A DNA stretch of 64,000 nucleotides from VAZQ01 sp963763365 (GCA_963763365.1 CAVXOE010000006.1:180364-244363), one strand, 5' to 3'; positions 16,852 to 26,381 are shown, numbered from the stretch's first letter. Program-made: numbers and translations. The notes: generated from the sequence alone by a model not told the origin.

Positions 16852-17622
16852 GGCCTGTTTGCTCCTGAGCCGTGATAGATGACTTCGCGGATCTGGCCCG
16901 AATACGATTTGAATTTTTCCGTGAATTCCATATCGATGGTCCGCGGCCGCGGAAGGTCGACGTCGATGACCCGCGCAATCCGGCCCGGCCGCGGGGTCAT
17001 GGCCACGACCCGGTCAGCGAGCAAAATAGCTTCGGAGATGTTGTGAGTGACGAACACCACGGTCTTCTTGTCTTTGTCCCAAATGCGCATCAACTCGAAG
17101 CCCAGTTCTTCCCGCGTCATGGCATCGAGCGCCGCGAACGGCTCGTCCATCAACAGCACCGACGGATTGTGTATCAGACGCACGGCACAGCGACACGCGC
17201 TGCTGCATGCCGCCCGACAATTCGCGCGGAAAGCGCTTTTCAAAGCCGCCGAGGCCAACAAGGTTGATGAGGTCCATCGCCCGTTTGCGCGACGCCGCTT
17301 TGTCCAAGCCGAGAATCTCGGTGGGTAGCAAAACATTGTCGAGCACCGTGCGCCATTGCAACAGAACGGCCTCTTGGAACACGATACCTACGTCGCGTGT
17401 AGGCCGCAGCAGCGGCGCCTGGTCGAAGAGCAGCTTACCGCGCGTGGGCCGGATGAGTGCTCCGATCAGCTTGAGCAAGGTCGACTTGCCGCAACCCGAC
17501 GGCCCGACCAGCGTGACAAACTCGTTCTGCCTGATGGTGAGATTGACATCTTCGAGCGCCGTCACGCGACCATTGCTCGAGGCATAGGTCTTGTAGAGAC
17601 CCTCGATATGGATCTTGCTCAT
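16848..17622 (-). pseudogene. ABC transporter ATPase with a +1 frameshift
   Basis: Both halves of a normal nitrate/taurine-type ATPase are present but in different frames. The first frame carries Walker A (GPSGCGKST), the Q-loop and the signature LSGGMQQRV. After SLCRA it is lost. The second frame resumes with IHNPSVLLMDEPFAALD (Walker B, D-loop) and the H-loop VTHNI, and runs to the end. Removing one base near 17178 restores CRALIHNPSV exactly. This is either a real null mutation or a sequencing/assembly insertion. The ATG at 17622 (MSKIHIEGLYKTY) is the family-like start; a TTG 30 bp upstream is also in frame. Confidence 0.85.
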
Positions 17623-17733
17623 TCCATCGCTACGCGCCTCGGGCGTCGTCAAGGAAAGGCCGCGCCATGTTTGCCTTCAGTGGCCCTGAGAGACGGCATC
17701 GCCCGCGTCCTTGTTCCTGACCGTCTTCCGATT

Positions 17734-18729
17734 TCAGTCCGGCAACCAACCAGGCGAATAGACATCGGCGGGAGAGACCTTTTTCTTAAGCTCGAACGTT
17801 GCCGCCACGACGTCGATCGTCTTTTGCACGCGCGCGGCGTCCATCGACCCCAATGGGGCATTCGGTTGCATGGCCAGTTCCTTGACCTTGTTCGTCTCGC
17901 CGATGGCAATGCTGACGTCTATTCCACGCTGATGCTTGTGCAGAATTTCGCCTGCCTCTTTCGGATCGGCAATTGCACTCCGTAATCCGTCGAGCGTCGC
18001 TTTCACGAACCGGCGAACAAGGCCGGGATTGGATTGGAGCATTGTATCGGAAGCCACGAGACCGTTGCTGTAATAATCAAGACCGACAGCGCCGTACGAA
18101 AACCCCACAACTGCCTTTGGCGCCGCCGCGGCCGCCAAAAGCGGCTCGCCCACCGTGAATTGGCCGATGCCGTCGACACGGCCAGCGGTCAACATGGCGG
18201 GCAGCGCTTCGTTGGCGGCTGCGATCCACTTCACCTTGGTGGCATCGATCCCAGCGGCCTTGGCGTAGGTCGCGAAGAGCTTGGGCACCGAGCTGAACGC
18301 CGTATCGGCAAGCGTCTTGCCCTCGAAATCCTTGGGCGCGGCAATGCCCGAATCCTTGAGCACGTAAACCGCATGCGGCGGCTTGGGGTAGATCATGGCG
18401 ATAAGCTTGACCGGAATTTCGTCGTTGGCACGCCCGAGCACGACGGCAAACGCGTCGGCGAACCCGAACTGCGCGGTTCCGTTCGCCACCTGCTTGATGG
18501 TGTTGGCCGAACCCGGCGAGCGCACGATCTCGATCTCAATGTTTTCGCGCGCGTAGTAGCCCTTCTCGATCGCGACAAAATAATAGGCGTGACGGCCGTA
18601 CAGACCATAGTCCGTCACGAAAGTGATCTTGTCCGCAGCGTTGCCAACGCCTGGCGTAGATAAGAATGAGCCGAAGGCCAGGAAAATTGTGAGCCGGGCG
18701 GTCGCCATGACATCATGCGATCGCATCAT
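17734..18729 (-). CDS. NMT1/THI5-like ABC substrate-binding protein (copy 1)
   Basis: 331 aa, intact. GAGAGGA precedes the ATG. A hydrophobic signal ending GNAADK leads to ITFVTDYGLYGRHAYYFVAIEKGYY, the NMT1-like opening. Later blocks are FADAFAVVLGR, DGIGQFTVGEPLL and a C-terminal VSPADVYSPGWLPD. It is periplasmic and probably binds a nitrogen-containing or pyrimidine-like ligand, as is usual for this family. It is clearly paralogous to the two other binding proteins at about 19 kb and 21-22 kb. It lies upstream of the ATPase/permease pair in the same direction. Confidence 0.88.
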   Translation of the reverse strand: MMRSHDVMATARLTIFLAFGSFLSTPGVGNAADKITFVTDYGLYGRHAYYFVAIEKGYYARENIEIEIVRSPGSANTIKQVANGTAQFGFADAFAVVLGRANDEIPVKLIAMIYPKPPHAVYVLKDSGIAAPKDFEGKTLADTAFSSVPKLFATYAKAAGIDATKVKWIAAANEALPAMLTAGRVDGIGQFTVGEPLLAAAAAPKAVVGFSYGAVGLDYYSNGLVASDTMLQSNPGLVRRFVKATLDGLRSAIADPKEAGEILHKHQRGIDVSIAIGETNKVKELAMQPNAPLGSMDAARVQKTIDVVAATFELKKKVSPADVYSPGWLPD

Positions 18730-18797
18730 TCCTCTCTCCTCATGCTGAAAGATTCGAGGGTGGCGACGGTGACGACCCGGCCGATCGTCCCGCCAGT

Positions 18798-19779
18798 CTA
18801 GTTCGCCACAAACCCAGAGGCGTAAATGTCTTCCGGCGCCACCGGATACTTGAGGGTGAACGCGCCGCTGACGATGTCGATGGCTCGCTTCACATGACCG
18901 GCGTCAAGCACGCCAAGGGGTTGCCCGGTAAGAGTGCCGACAATCTTGGTCTCGCCCGCCGCCACGTCAGGATCGACCTCACGATGATGCTTGTTCATGA
19001 TCGCGCCCGCTTCCTGCGGATTTGCGATCGCATCCTTCAAGCCCATCATCGTCGCCGCAGACAAAGCGCCGGATCAGGTCCGGATTCGACTTGATCAGAT
19101 TATCGTTCGCAATGATGCCGTTGCCGTAAAGATCGAGTCCCGCATCGGCATAGGAGAGCGCGAGAACCTGCTTGGGAGCCGCCGACTTGGCCAGCAACGG
19201 CTCCCCCACGATGAACTGACCGATTCCGTCGGCGCGACCCGTCGTCAACAACGCTGGCAGCGTGTCGGACGCCGCGACGATCCACGTGACCTTGCTCGCA
19301 TCGATTTTCGCGGCTTTCGCGTAAGCGTCGAAAAGCTTGGGGACGGCGCTGAAGGCCGTATCCGCGATTTTCTTGCCTTCGAGGTCCTTGGGCTTTGTGA
19401 TCCCGGAATCCTTCAGCACGTAGATGGCGTGCGGCGGCTTGGCATAGACAATCGCGACTAGCTTGGTCGGAATCTGGTCGTTGCCGCGGCCAAGAATGAC
19501 GGCGGCTGTGTCGGCGAAGCCGATCTGCGCGGTGCCGGCCGCGACCTGCTTCACCGCGTCCGCGGAACCTTGACCGCGGACGATCTGGACATCGAGATTT
19601 TGCTTGGCGTAGTAGCCTTTCTCAAGCGCGACAAAATAATAAGCGTGTCGCCCGTTGTATCCGAAGTCAGTAACGAAGGTCACCTTGTCGGCTGCATCGG
19701 CACTCTGCTGACAGAGAACGCATACACTGACCGCTGCAAGGATGAGCGAACCGCGAACCTTGCTACCGCTGCTTGCCAT
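18798..19779 (-). pseudogene. NMT1/THI5-like ABC substrate-binding protein (copy 2), +1 frameshift
   Basis: The ATG at 19779 follows GGGGGG and opens a signal peptide ending SADAADK, then VTFVTDFGYNGRHAYYFVA. Family sequence continues to NPDLIRRFV, where the frame shifts. A second frame continues TMMGLKDAIANPQEAG to EDIYASGFVAN. Deleting one base near 19059 gives RRFVAATMMGLKDA, which matches copy 3 (KRFVAATIRGMKDA). The gene is complete apart from this base. It is either a recent pseudogene or a sequencing error. It would be co-oriented with copy 1. Confidence 0.85.
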
Positions 19780-19940
19780 TCTTGCCCCCCGCGTTGGAAC
19801 ACGACGTCGTTCAGCCAACCGCAAGGCCGCTGCCTTGCAATTGACTTTGCAATTTTTAAGCAACTTATGTGCCGTTCACGTCGTGTGCTGACAATTTGCC
19901 GGCTTCGATCATACGGCGATCACTATTGAACTCACCAATT

Positions 19941-19954
19941 TTTTGTATACAAAA
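19941..19954. promoter_or_regulatory. palindromic GntR-type operator candidate
   Basis: TTTTGTATACAAAA is a perfect 14-bp palindrome in the divergent gap between binding protein copy 2 and the dioxygenase. Its core TTGTATACAA fits the TnGTnnnACnA pattern of FadR/VanR-type GntR regulators. No GntR gene is in the window, so the regulator would be encoded elsewhere. It lies about 70 bp upstream of the dioxygenase start. Confidence 0.5.
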
Positions 19955-20021
19955 TTCAATACCTTGCCAAGCTGCAGCGCTTCGCACGCGCGAGCAAGGT
20001 TGACCACCCGACGCTGAAGCC

Positions 20022-21086
20022 TTGCAGGATACGGTGAGGTCACCCGAGTTGACCGAAGATTTTTTGCGTGATCGCGTTGCCGATGCGGGGACCACGGTGC
20101 CCGTAATCGATATCGCGCCATTCGTGCATGGCGACGCTATCGCGCGCCATGCGATTGTCGCGGCGGTGAGGCGCGCCTGTGAGCAAGTCGGTTTTTTTGT
20201 CATTACGGGCCATGAGATACCGAACGAGCGAATCCGCGGCGCCTTCACGGAGGGGCGGGCGTTTTTTCGCCGCCCGCTTGATGAAAAAATGCGCATCAAG
20301 CGGCCGGGACCGGGCATCAGCCGAGGCTACAACAGCTTGGCCGGTCAGAGCCTCGGGCTAACGATCGGCCAAAAGGCACCGCCGGACCTGATGGAGAGCC
20401 TCGGCTTCGGGCCGCTTGAGGCCAACAGCGACCCCTACTGGACTGAAGGGTTCGGGCCTGTTCACGCGCATCCCAATCTCTGGCCCGCAGACATGCCGCA
20501 GTTTCGCGAGGCTGTCAGCGACTATTGGCGCGCCATGGAAACGCTATCGGCGCGTCTCATGCGGATATTCGCACTGGCGCTCGACACCGAGGAAGATTTC
20601 TTTGTCAAACGTAGCGACCGCCATGTGACAAACATGCGCATCAACTACTATCCGGCACAGGACCAGCCACCAGTACCGGGGCAGTTGCGCGCTGGCGCGC
20701 ACTCGGACTACGGCGCTTTCACCATTCTCAAGGGCGAGAATGCACCCGGCGGTCTTCAGGTGCTACGCCGCGGCGGTGATTGGGCAGACGTCCCGATGAT
20801 CGAGGATGGGTTCATCATCAACATCGGCGATCTGTTGATGCGCTGGACCAATGAAAAATGGGTTTCCACCATTCACCGCGTCGTCAATCCGCCGGAGGAG
20901 ATTCGGCGCGATGTGGATCGGATGTCTATCGCCTACTTCTTTCTGCCCAATCATGATGTCGAGGTCCGCTGCTTCGACAGTTGCATAAGCGCGGAAAATC
21001 CACCGCGTTACGCCCCGACCACGGCGGGCGCCCATTGGCGGGGAAAAATCTTGGCCTCGCGTCAGATCAGCGCGAAAGCCAGTTAG
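20022..21086 (+). CDS. 2-oxoglutarate/Fe(II)-dependent dioxygenase (isopenicillin N synthase-like)
   Basis: 354 aa from a TTG at 20022; GTG at 20034 is a near alternative. The N-terminal DIOX_N half carries VPVIDIAPF and CEQVGFFVITGHEIP. The C-terminal jelly roll has the iron ligands His227, Asp229 (AGAHSDYGAFTIL) and His285 (STIHRVVNPP), and the 2-oxoglutarate-binding R-x-S at Arg300/Ser302 (RMSIAYF). Such enzymes hydroxylate or desaturate small molecules with O2 and 2-oxoglutarate. Flanked on both sides by NMT1-like binding proteins, it probably acts on the imported ligand. The palindrome upstream may control it. Confidence 0.9.
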   Translation: MQDTVRSPELTEDFLRDRVADAGTTVPVIDIAPFVHGDAIARHAIVAAVRRACEQVGFFVITGHEIPNERIRGAFTEGRAFFRRPLDEKMRIKRPGPGISRGYNSLAGQSLGLTIGQKAPPDLMESLGFGPLEANSDPYWTEGFGPVHAHPNLWPADMPQFREAVSDYWRAMETLSARLMRIFALALDTEEDFFVKRSDRHVTNMRINYYPAQDQPPVPGQLRAGAHSDYGAFTILKGENAPGGLQVLRRGGDWADVPMIEDGFIINIGDLLMRWTNEKWVSTIHRVVNPPEEIRRDVDRMSIAYFFLPNHDVEVRCFDSCISAENPPRYAPTTAGAHWRGKILASRQISAKAS

Positions 21087-21199
21087 GACCCGGATTTCGG
21101 TGGAATTCGCGCCTTCGCTTGTGTACTCGTCAAACGGCCGGGTAAGTCGATGCTCCGCAACTATGGCGGGCCGACCCAATATGTCGATCAGGAGTACCC

Positions 21200-22195
21200 A
21201 TGGGCACACTCGGCAACCTTTGCATAACCACCTTTGGACGGCTGGCCCTTGCGATACTCGCGGTCGGTACGTTCCATGATCGAGCATCCGCGCTCGACAA
21301 CGTCACGCTCATCACCGATTTCGGTTTCAACGGCCGCCACGCCTACTTCTTCGTGGCCATCGAGAAGGGCTACTACAAGGCCGCCGATCTCGACGTCAAA
21401 GTCGTCCGCGGTCAGGGATCGGTCGACGCCATCCGGCAAGTCGGTGCCAACAATGCGATCGTAGGATTCGCGGACGCCGGCTCGCTCGTACTGGCGCGCG
21501 GCAACGATCAGATTCCGGTCAAACTCGTCTCGATCGTTTACGCCAGGCCGGCGCAAGCGATCTTCTGTCGCGAGGATTCCGGTTTCAAGCAACCGAAGGA
21601 CCTTGAGGGCGCCTCCATCGCCAATCCCGCCGGCGGCGCCACCGTCGACATGTTCCCAGTCTTCGCCAAGGCTGCTGGCTTCGACGCCAAGAAGGTCAAA
21701 TGGATCGTCGCCGGGAGCGATGCCCTTCCGGGCCTGCTCGCAGGCAACAGAGTGCCGTGCGTCGGCCAGTTCACCGTCGGCGAACCGCTGTTGCGCACGC
21801 AAGTCGCGCCCGCCAAGCTCGTCCGGTTCGCTTTCGCCGATGCCGGCGTGAGCTTCTACGGCAACGGCATCATCGCGACCGACAATACCATTGCGACCAA
21901 GCCCGAGATCGTCAAACGGTTCGTCGCCGCCACGATCCGCGGCATGAAGGACGCCTTCGCCAATCCCGAAGAGGCGGGCAAGATCATGAGCAAGTACCAT
22001 CCCACGGTCGACCCCGCGATCGCCAAAGGCGAGACGGAGGCCGTGGCCGAACTGGCGCAGGTCAAGGGGCGAGAGCTTGGCGCGATCGATCCGGGTCGCG
22101 TCGAAGAGACCATCGAGGTCGTCAGCGGCATCTTCAAGCTCAAGACGCCGGTGGCGGTGAGCGACGTCTACGCGCCCGGGTTCGTATCGAAGTAG
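21200..22195 (+). CDS. NMT1/THI5-like ABC substrate-binding protein (copy 3)
   Basis: 331 aa, intact. The signal peptide ends DRASA; the mature part begins LDNVTLITDFGFNGRHAYFFVAIEKGYYK, matching copies 1 and 2. It shares FADAGSLVLARGNDQIPVKLVSIVYA and VGQFTVGEPLL with them and ends VSDVYAPGFVSK. It follows the dioxygenase in the same direction. AGGAG lies just before the ATG. The three copies share the same length and block order and presumably arose by local duplication. Confidence 0.88.
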   Translation: MGTLGNLCITTFGRLALAILAVGTFHDRASALDNVTLITDFGFNGRHAYFFVAIEKGYYKAADLDVKVVRGQGSVDAIRQVGANNAIVGFADAGSLVLARGNDQIPVKLVSIVYARPAQAIFCREDSGFKQPKDLEGASIANPAGGATVDMFPVFAKAAGFDAKKVKWIVAGSDALPGLLAGNRVPCVGQFTVGEPLLRTQVAPAKLVRFAFADAGVSFYGNGIIATDNTIATKPEIVKRFVAATIRGMKDAFANPEEAGKIMSKYHPTVDPAIAKGETEAVAELAQVKGRELGAIDPGRVEETIEVVSGIFKLKTPVAVSDVYAPGFVSK

Positions 22196-22236
22196 CGTCC
22201 AATTCGCTTTTGCACATCATCCCAAGCGGAGGCGTC

Positions 22237-23173
22237 GTGGGCGTTGCCAGGATAGCGGTACCGGATTTCGTTTCGAACTCGTACTTTCCGGCGATCGCCG
22301 CCATCGAGCTTGGCTTCTTCGCCAAAGAAGGGCTCGATGTCGTTCACGAGCTCATCTTCCCAAACTACCGGGCCTATGAGGCCCTGCGCGACGGCAGGAT
22401 CGATTTTGTCGCGGGCCCTGCGCATGCTGCGTTCCTCGCGTTTCCGGAATTGGCGGGGGCAAAATTCCTGGCGGCGCTGGCGCAAGGCATGTACTGGCTC
22501 CTGGTCATGCGCTCGGACATCGATGCGACACCCGGTGATATCAACGCCGTGAAGGGCCGCACCATCGGCGCAGCACCGCTGGTCGACCAAGGACTTCAAA
22601 CAGCTGCTGATCGATGCCGGTCTCGATCTCGAGCGCGAAGGCGTGCGCATCGTTCCCGTTCCAGGCGAGAACGCACCCGGTGCCTCGACCGGTGTGGTCG
22701 CTGCGCGCGCACTGGAAGAGGGCAAGCTCGACGGCTTCTGGGCCAACGCGCTCGGTGCTGAGAACGCTGTTCGGCGAGGTGTGGGCAAGGTCGTCCTCGA
22801 TGTACGGCGCGGACTTGGTCCGGCGGCGGCGTTCCACTACACGACGCCGGTATTGGCGACGAGCGACGATGCCATCAGGCGTGACCCGGACATGGTCGCG
22901 GCCGGCGTGCGCGCCGTGGTCAACGCACAGCGCGCGCTGAAGGCCGATGTCGGCCTCGCCACCAAGGTCGGACAGGCGATGTTTCCGCCCGTCGAGGCCG
23001 AACTGATCGGCGCAGTGGTCGAGCGCGACCTCCCCTACTACGATCCGACGATCTCCGAGGCGGCCGTCAACGGTCTCAATCGCTTTGCGAAAGCCGCCGG
23101 CCTCTTGAAGGGCTCTGTGACCTATGAGCAGGCCGTCGCGCTTGAGTTTCGTCATCTATGGACTGGCGGATAG
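22237..23173 (+). pseudogene. NMT1-like binding protein without signal peptide, +1 frameshift
   Basis: A GTG at 22237 with AGCGGAGGC upstream opens VGVARIAVPDFVSNSYFPAI directly in the mature NMT1-like fold, with no signal peptide. The first frame holds to TIGAAPLVDQG. The second frame resumes at FKQLLIDAGLDLEREGVRIV and continues to LEFRHLWTGG. One extra base near 22594 explains the break. If the base is an error, the intact protein would be about 311 aa. It follows binding-protein copy 3 by 41 bp and is only distantly related to it. A cytoplasmic location would be unusual for an importer component. Confidence 0.75.
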
Positions 23174-23229
23174 CAAGGACATTCGGATGAAACGGCGCGC
23201 ACTGGTTCGAGTCGGTCTTATGCGCGGCA

Positions 23230-24204
23230 ATGTCGCTTGTGTGCGCGATGTCGATCGTCCCCGAAGCGCAGGCCCAAGACAAGCTGGTCCAAGACAAGCG
23301 GCCCAAGGACAAGTGGCCATCACGGCGCGTGACCATCGTGGTCCCCTTCGCGGCCGGCTCCAATACCGATGCATGCGCCCGCCTGCTCGCCGATCTGCTG
23401 AGAGACATCCATGGCCAGCCGTTCATTGTCGAAAACCGCGGCGGGGCTGGCGGAACGCTCGGTGCCAACGCGGTCGCGAAGGCGCCATCAGATGGCTACA
23501 CGCTGCTCATGGCCGGCAACACGTCGCTGTCCGCCGCACCGGCGCTGTTCAAGAATGTGCCCTACGATCCGATCAAGGACTTCGCCCCGATCGCCCGCGT
23601 CGGGCGATTCTCTTCGGTACTGGTCACGACCCCGGGACAGCCATTCCGCACCATGCAAGAGTTCGTGGCCCATGCGAAGGCCAATCCTGTCAAGTTGAGC
23701 TACGGTCACGGCAACAGCACCGGCCACATCGTCGGCGAGACGATCAAGCGACGTACCGGCATCGAGATGGCGCGCGTGCCCTACACGGCGACGCCGGCCG
23801 CCATCACCGACCTGATCGGCGGCCGAACCCAGATGGTGGTCTCCGATCTGCTCTCCGGAATCCCGCAAATCCAGGCGGGCAAACTTATTCCGCTGGCGAC
23901 GATCTTCCGCGAGCGCAGTTCGCTCCTGCCGGACGTACCGACGCTGCACGAGACCGTGATGCCGGGGTTTGAGGTCCTGCCCTGGCTCGGGCTGTTCGCT
24001 CCCGCCAATACCCCGAGCGATATCGTCACCACGCTGTCCGACAACCTCCGCACGCTGCTGGCGCGTTCCGACATCGTTGCGCGGATCGCGACCATGGGCA
24101 TCGAGCCGTACTATGCACCCAGCGAGGAGACTGCAGCCTTCATCCGAGCCGATCTCCCGAAATGGCAGGAGATGGCGCGGGAGGCCGGCATCGATCCGCA
24201 GTAA
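23230..24204 (+). CDS. Bug/TctC substrate-binding protein, start region doubtful
   Basis: The mature region is complete: WPSRRVTIVVPFAAGSNTDACARLLADLL at the start, the PYDPIKDFAPI block, and ending REAGIDPQ. The signal peptide is odd. The ATG at 23230 gives only a short hydrophobic lead (MSLVCAMSIVPEAQAQ) without the usual basic head. An ATG at 23187 (MKRR...) with GGACATTCGG upstream is one frame away. A single extra base between 23190 and 23200 would join MKRR to WFESVLCAAMSLVC, a normal signal. I list the uninterrupted part. The gene may be frameshifted at its 5' end like its neighbours. Confidence 0.78.
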   Translation: MSLVCAMSIVPEAQAQDKLVQDKRPKDKWPSRRVTIVVPFAAGSNTDACARLLADLLRDIHGQPFIVENRGGAGGTLGANAVAKAPSDGYTLLMAGNTSLSAAPALFKNVPYDPIKDFAPIARVGRFSSVLVTTPGQPFRTMQEFVAHAKANPVKLSYGHGNSTGHIVGETIKRRTGIEMARVPYTATPAAITDLIGGRTQMVVSDLLSGIPQIQAGKLIPLATIFRERSSLLPDVPTLHETVMPGFEVLPWLGLFAPANTPSDIVTTLSDNLRTLLARSDIVARIATMGIEPYYAPSEETAAFIRADLPKWQEMAREAGIDPQ

Positions 24205-24218
24205 GCGCCATCCGGCTT

Positions 24219-25355
24219 CTACTGGGCAGGCCGGCCTAACGGCGCCTCGCAGGGATCGTAGCAGTAGAACCAATCCGTCTCGGTCGGGCCGCGCATCCAG
24301 CTATTCTCGATCGAGATGCGCTGCACGTCGCTGACCCGTGGAATGCGGGTCGTCTCGTAGCAACGGAACGCGTCGGCGGGGTCGTCGAACGTCGCCAGGC
24401 AGCGGCTGAGGATAGCGCCGTCTTCGACCGCCATGGCGCCGCCGGCCGCCATATAGGGCCGCACCGGATGGCAGGCATCGCCCAAAAGCACGACCCGATC
24501 GCCGCTCCAGCGATCGTCCCGTTCGCGATCGTAGATCGGCCAGACGCTCACCTCCTCCGCCGCCTCGAGCACGCGAAGCAGATCGCCGTGGAAATCCGCA
24601 AATGCTTCGATGAGAAGCTCGCGCGTGGAAGGCAACGAGGCCGCATCGCTCTCCCACGACGCCGCGGGTATGACGCCGATGACATAAACTTCGTCACGTC
24701 TGCTTGTCATGAAGTAGGCGAGGATATGCCGGTCGCGGCCCCACCACTTGGTGCAGTCGGGAATTTTGAATCCGCGAAGCCGCTCCGAGGAAAAGATCGC
24801 CCTCAAGGCAACCGTACCAGCGAAACGAGGTGGCTCGGGACCGAGCAAGATCTCGCGAACCCTGGACCGGATTCCGTCCGCCCCGATGACGAGATCGGCC
24901 TCAACCGTTGCGCCGTTTTCAAAGATGAGGCGGATCGCATCGCTCGTGGGCTCAAGCGCGACAAGGCGATGATCGAAGGCTATTGATCCGGGCGCGACGG
25001 CTTTCTCCAGCACCGCGTGCAGGTCGCCACGATGGACGTTGAGATACGTGCCGCCGAATTTCTGTTCGCTTGCTGCATCGAACATGATCTCATATTGCGT
25101 CGCACCGGTGTCCCAAGCGCGGCTGATGTAGCATTCCGGTTTGATCCCGGTTGCGATGAGATCTTGTTCGATGCCCAAGCGGCGAAGAACCTTCGTGGCA
25201 TTTGCGCTGAGAATTATGCCTGCGCCGATTCGTGAGAAAGTCGGAGCCTGCTCGTAAACCATCGTCGGGAAACCTGCCCGCTGGAGGAACCCGCCCGCCG
25301 TCAGGCCGCCAAGGCCGGCACCAACGACAGCGATTCGCGTTTTTCGATCCATCAC
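24219..25355 (-). CDS. FAD-dependent aromatic hydroxylase, 6-hydroxynicotinate 3-monooxygenase-like
   Basis: 378 aa, a class A flavin monooxygenase. The FAD-binding GxGxxG is VVGAGLGG near residue 10, the DG motif is VIGADGIRSRVRE, and the GD motif is LLGDACHPVRP. Blocks HRGDLHAVLEKAV, TKWWGRDRHILAY and a C-terminal SWMRGPTETDWFYCYD resemble NicC, which hydroxylates and decarboxylates 6-hydroxynicotinate. Salicylate- or 3-hydroxybenzoate-hydroxylase activity is also possible. It is 93 bp from the next gene upstream on the same strand (a PuuE-like deacetylase) and convergent with the Bug gene. An N-heterocyclic acid is a reasonable substrate guess. Confidence 0.85.
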   Translation of the reverse strand: MMDRKTRIAVVGAGLGGLTAGGFLQRAGFPTMVYEQAPTFSRIGAGIILSANATKVLRRLGIEQDLIATGIKPECYISRAWDTGATQYEIMFDAASEQKFGGTYLNVHRGDLHAVLEKAVAPGSIAFDHRLVALEPTSDAIRLIFENGATVEADLVIGADGIRSRVREILLGPEPPRFAGTVALRAIFSSERLRGFKIPDCTKWWGRDRHILAYFMTSRRDEVYVIGVIPAASWESDAASLPSTRELLIEAFADFHGDLLRVLEAAEEVSVWPIYDRERDDRWSGDRVVLLGDACHPVRPYMAAGGAMAVEDGAILSRCLATFDDPADAFRCYETTRIPRVSDVQRISIENSWMRGPTETDWFYCYDPCEAPLGRPAQ

Positions 25356-25448
25356 TCGACCTCGAACAAGGTTCTCGCCGCTTCATACTTGGGGGATGAT
25401 GGGACGCTCGCGCCGAGAGTTCTTCGGAGCCGAAGGCTTCTGGCTGTT

Positions 25449-26381
25449 CTATTTTCTTTTCGTTGGCGCAGGATGGTGTGCAATCCAGTGGCGAGCGATG
25501 TCGACACCGCGGCAAATCCAGACGCGGTCGTGCTTGAGCACATAGTCGAGAAACCTTGCCAAGCCTTCGGCACGGCCGGGGCGGCCGATAAGTCTGTCGT
25601 GCAGCGCGAGCGACATCATCCGCGGCTCGTTCTCGCCCTCGCGGTAAAGCATGTCGAAGGTATCCTTCATGTAGGCGAAGAAGTCCTCGGAGGTCGCGAA
25701 GCCCAAATTGCCGTCAAACCGGTTATCGTTGGTCTCGTAGGAATAGGGGATGACAAGATGCTGGCGGCCTCCGACCTCGACCCAGTATGGCAGTTCATCG
25801 TTAAGCGCATCGCGGTCGTAGAGAAAGCCGCCCTGCTCGACGATCAGGCGCCGTGTGTTGGGACTTGGCCGTCCGGTCATCCATCCTACCGGCCGGACGC
25901 CGGCAACCTCGGTGAGTGCTTCGACCGCTAGCCGCACATGCTTCCGTTCGACCGCGATGGGCACGTGTTGATAGTCGATCCAACGGTAGTGATGGCTCAC
26001 GATTTCATGTCCGGCCTCGACCATGGCGGCCGCAACCTCGCGGTTGCGGGCGAGCGCAGTCGCGACCGCCAGGATGCCGACGACGATCTTTCGCTCCTCG
26101 AACAGGCGCAGGAGCCGCCATACGCCGCGCCGGCTACCGTATTCGAACGAAGATTCGACCAATGGACTGCGGGCCCCCTTTACCGCAGGGAACCCAATGT
26201 CGGTCAACATCGCCTCCGAGACGCCATCACCATGCAGCAGGTTGAGTTCTCCCCCGGCCTCGTAGTTGAGCGATATCTGAAGAGCGATCCGCGCCTTCCC
26301 GGGCCATTTTGGATCTGGCAGATGTTTGCCAAATCCGACCATGTCGCGGGGATACTCGGCCGCCTTACGTGCTCTCTTCAT
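25449..26381 (-). CDS. polysaccharide-deacetylase-fold amidohydrolase (PuuE allantoinase-like)
   Basis: 310 aa. It starts with YPRDMVGFGKHLPDPKWPGKARIALQISLNYEAGGE, typical of PuuE-type enzymes in purine and pyrimidine degradation rather than chitin or peptidoglycan deacetylases. The NodB-fold motifs are altered in the PuuE way (GHEIVSHHYRW, GWMTGRPSPNTRRLI). Such enzymes open cyclic ureides or amides. It is divergent from the Crp/Fnr regulator and followed by the NicC-like hydroxylase, consistent with ring hydroxylation followed by hydrolysis. The substrate is unproven. Confidence 0.85.
   Translation of the reverse strand: MKRARKAAEYPRDMVGFGKHLPDPKWPGKARIALQISLNYEAGGELNLLHGDGVSEAMLTDIGFPAVKGARSPLVESSFEYGSRRGVWRLLRLFEERKIVVGILAVATALARNREVAAAMVEAGHEIVSHHYRWIDYQHVPIAVERKHVRLAVEALTEVAGVRPVGWMTGRPSPNTRRLIVEQGGFLYDRDALNDELPYWVEVGGRQHLVIPYSYETNDNRFDGNLGFATSEDFFAYMKDTFDMLYREGENEPRMMSLALHDRLIGRPGRAEGLARFLDYVLKHDRVWICRGVDIARHWIAHHPAPTKRK

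Noticed and set aside
24228..24240. AGGCCGGCCT palindrome as an operator or terminator
   Set aside because: It is inside the 3' coding end of the flavin monooxygenase and too short; no T-run follows.
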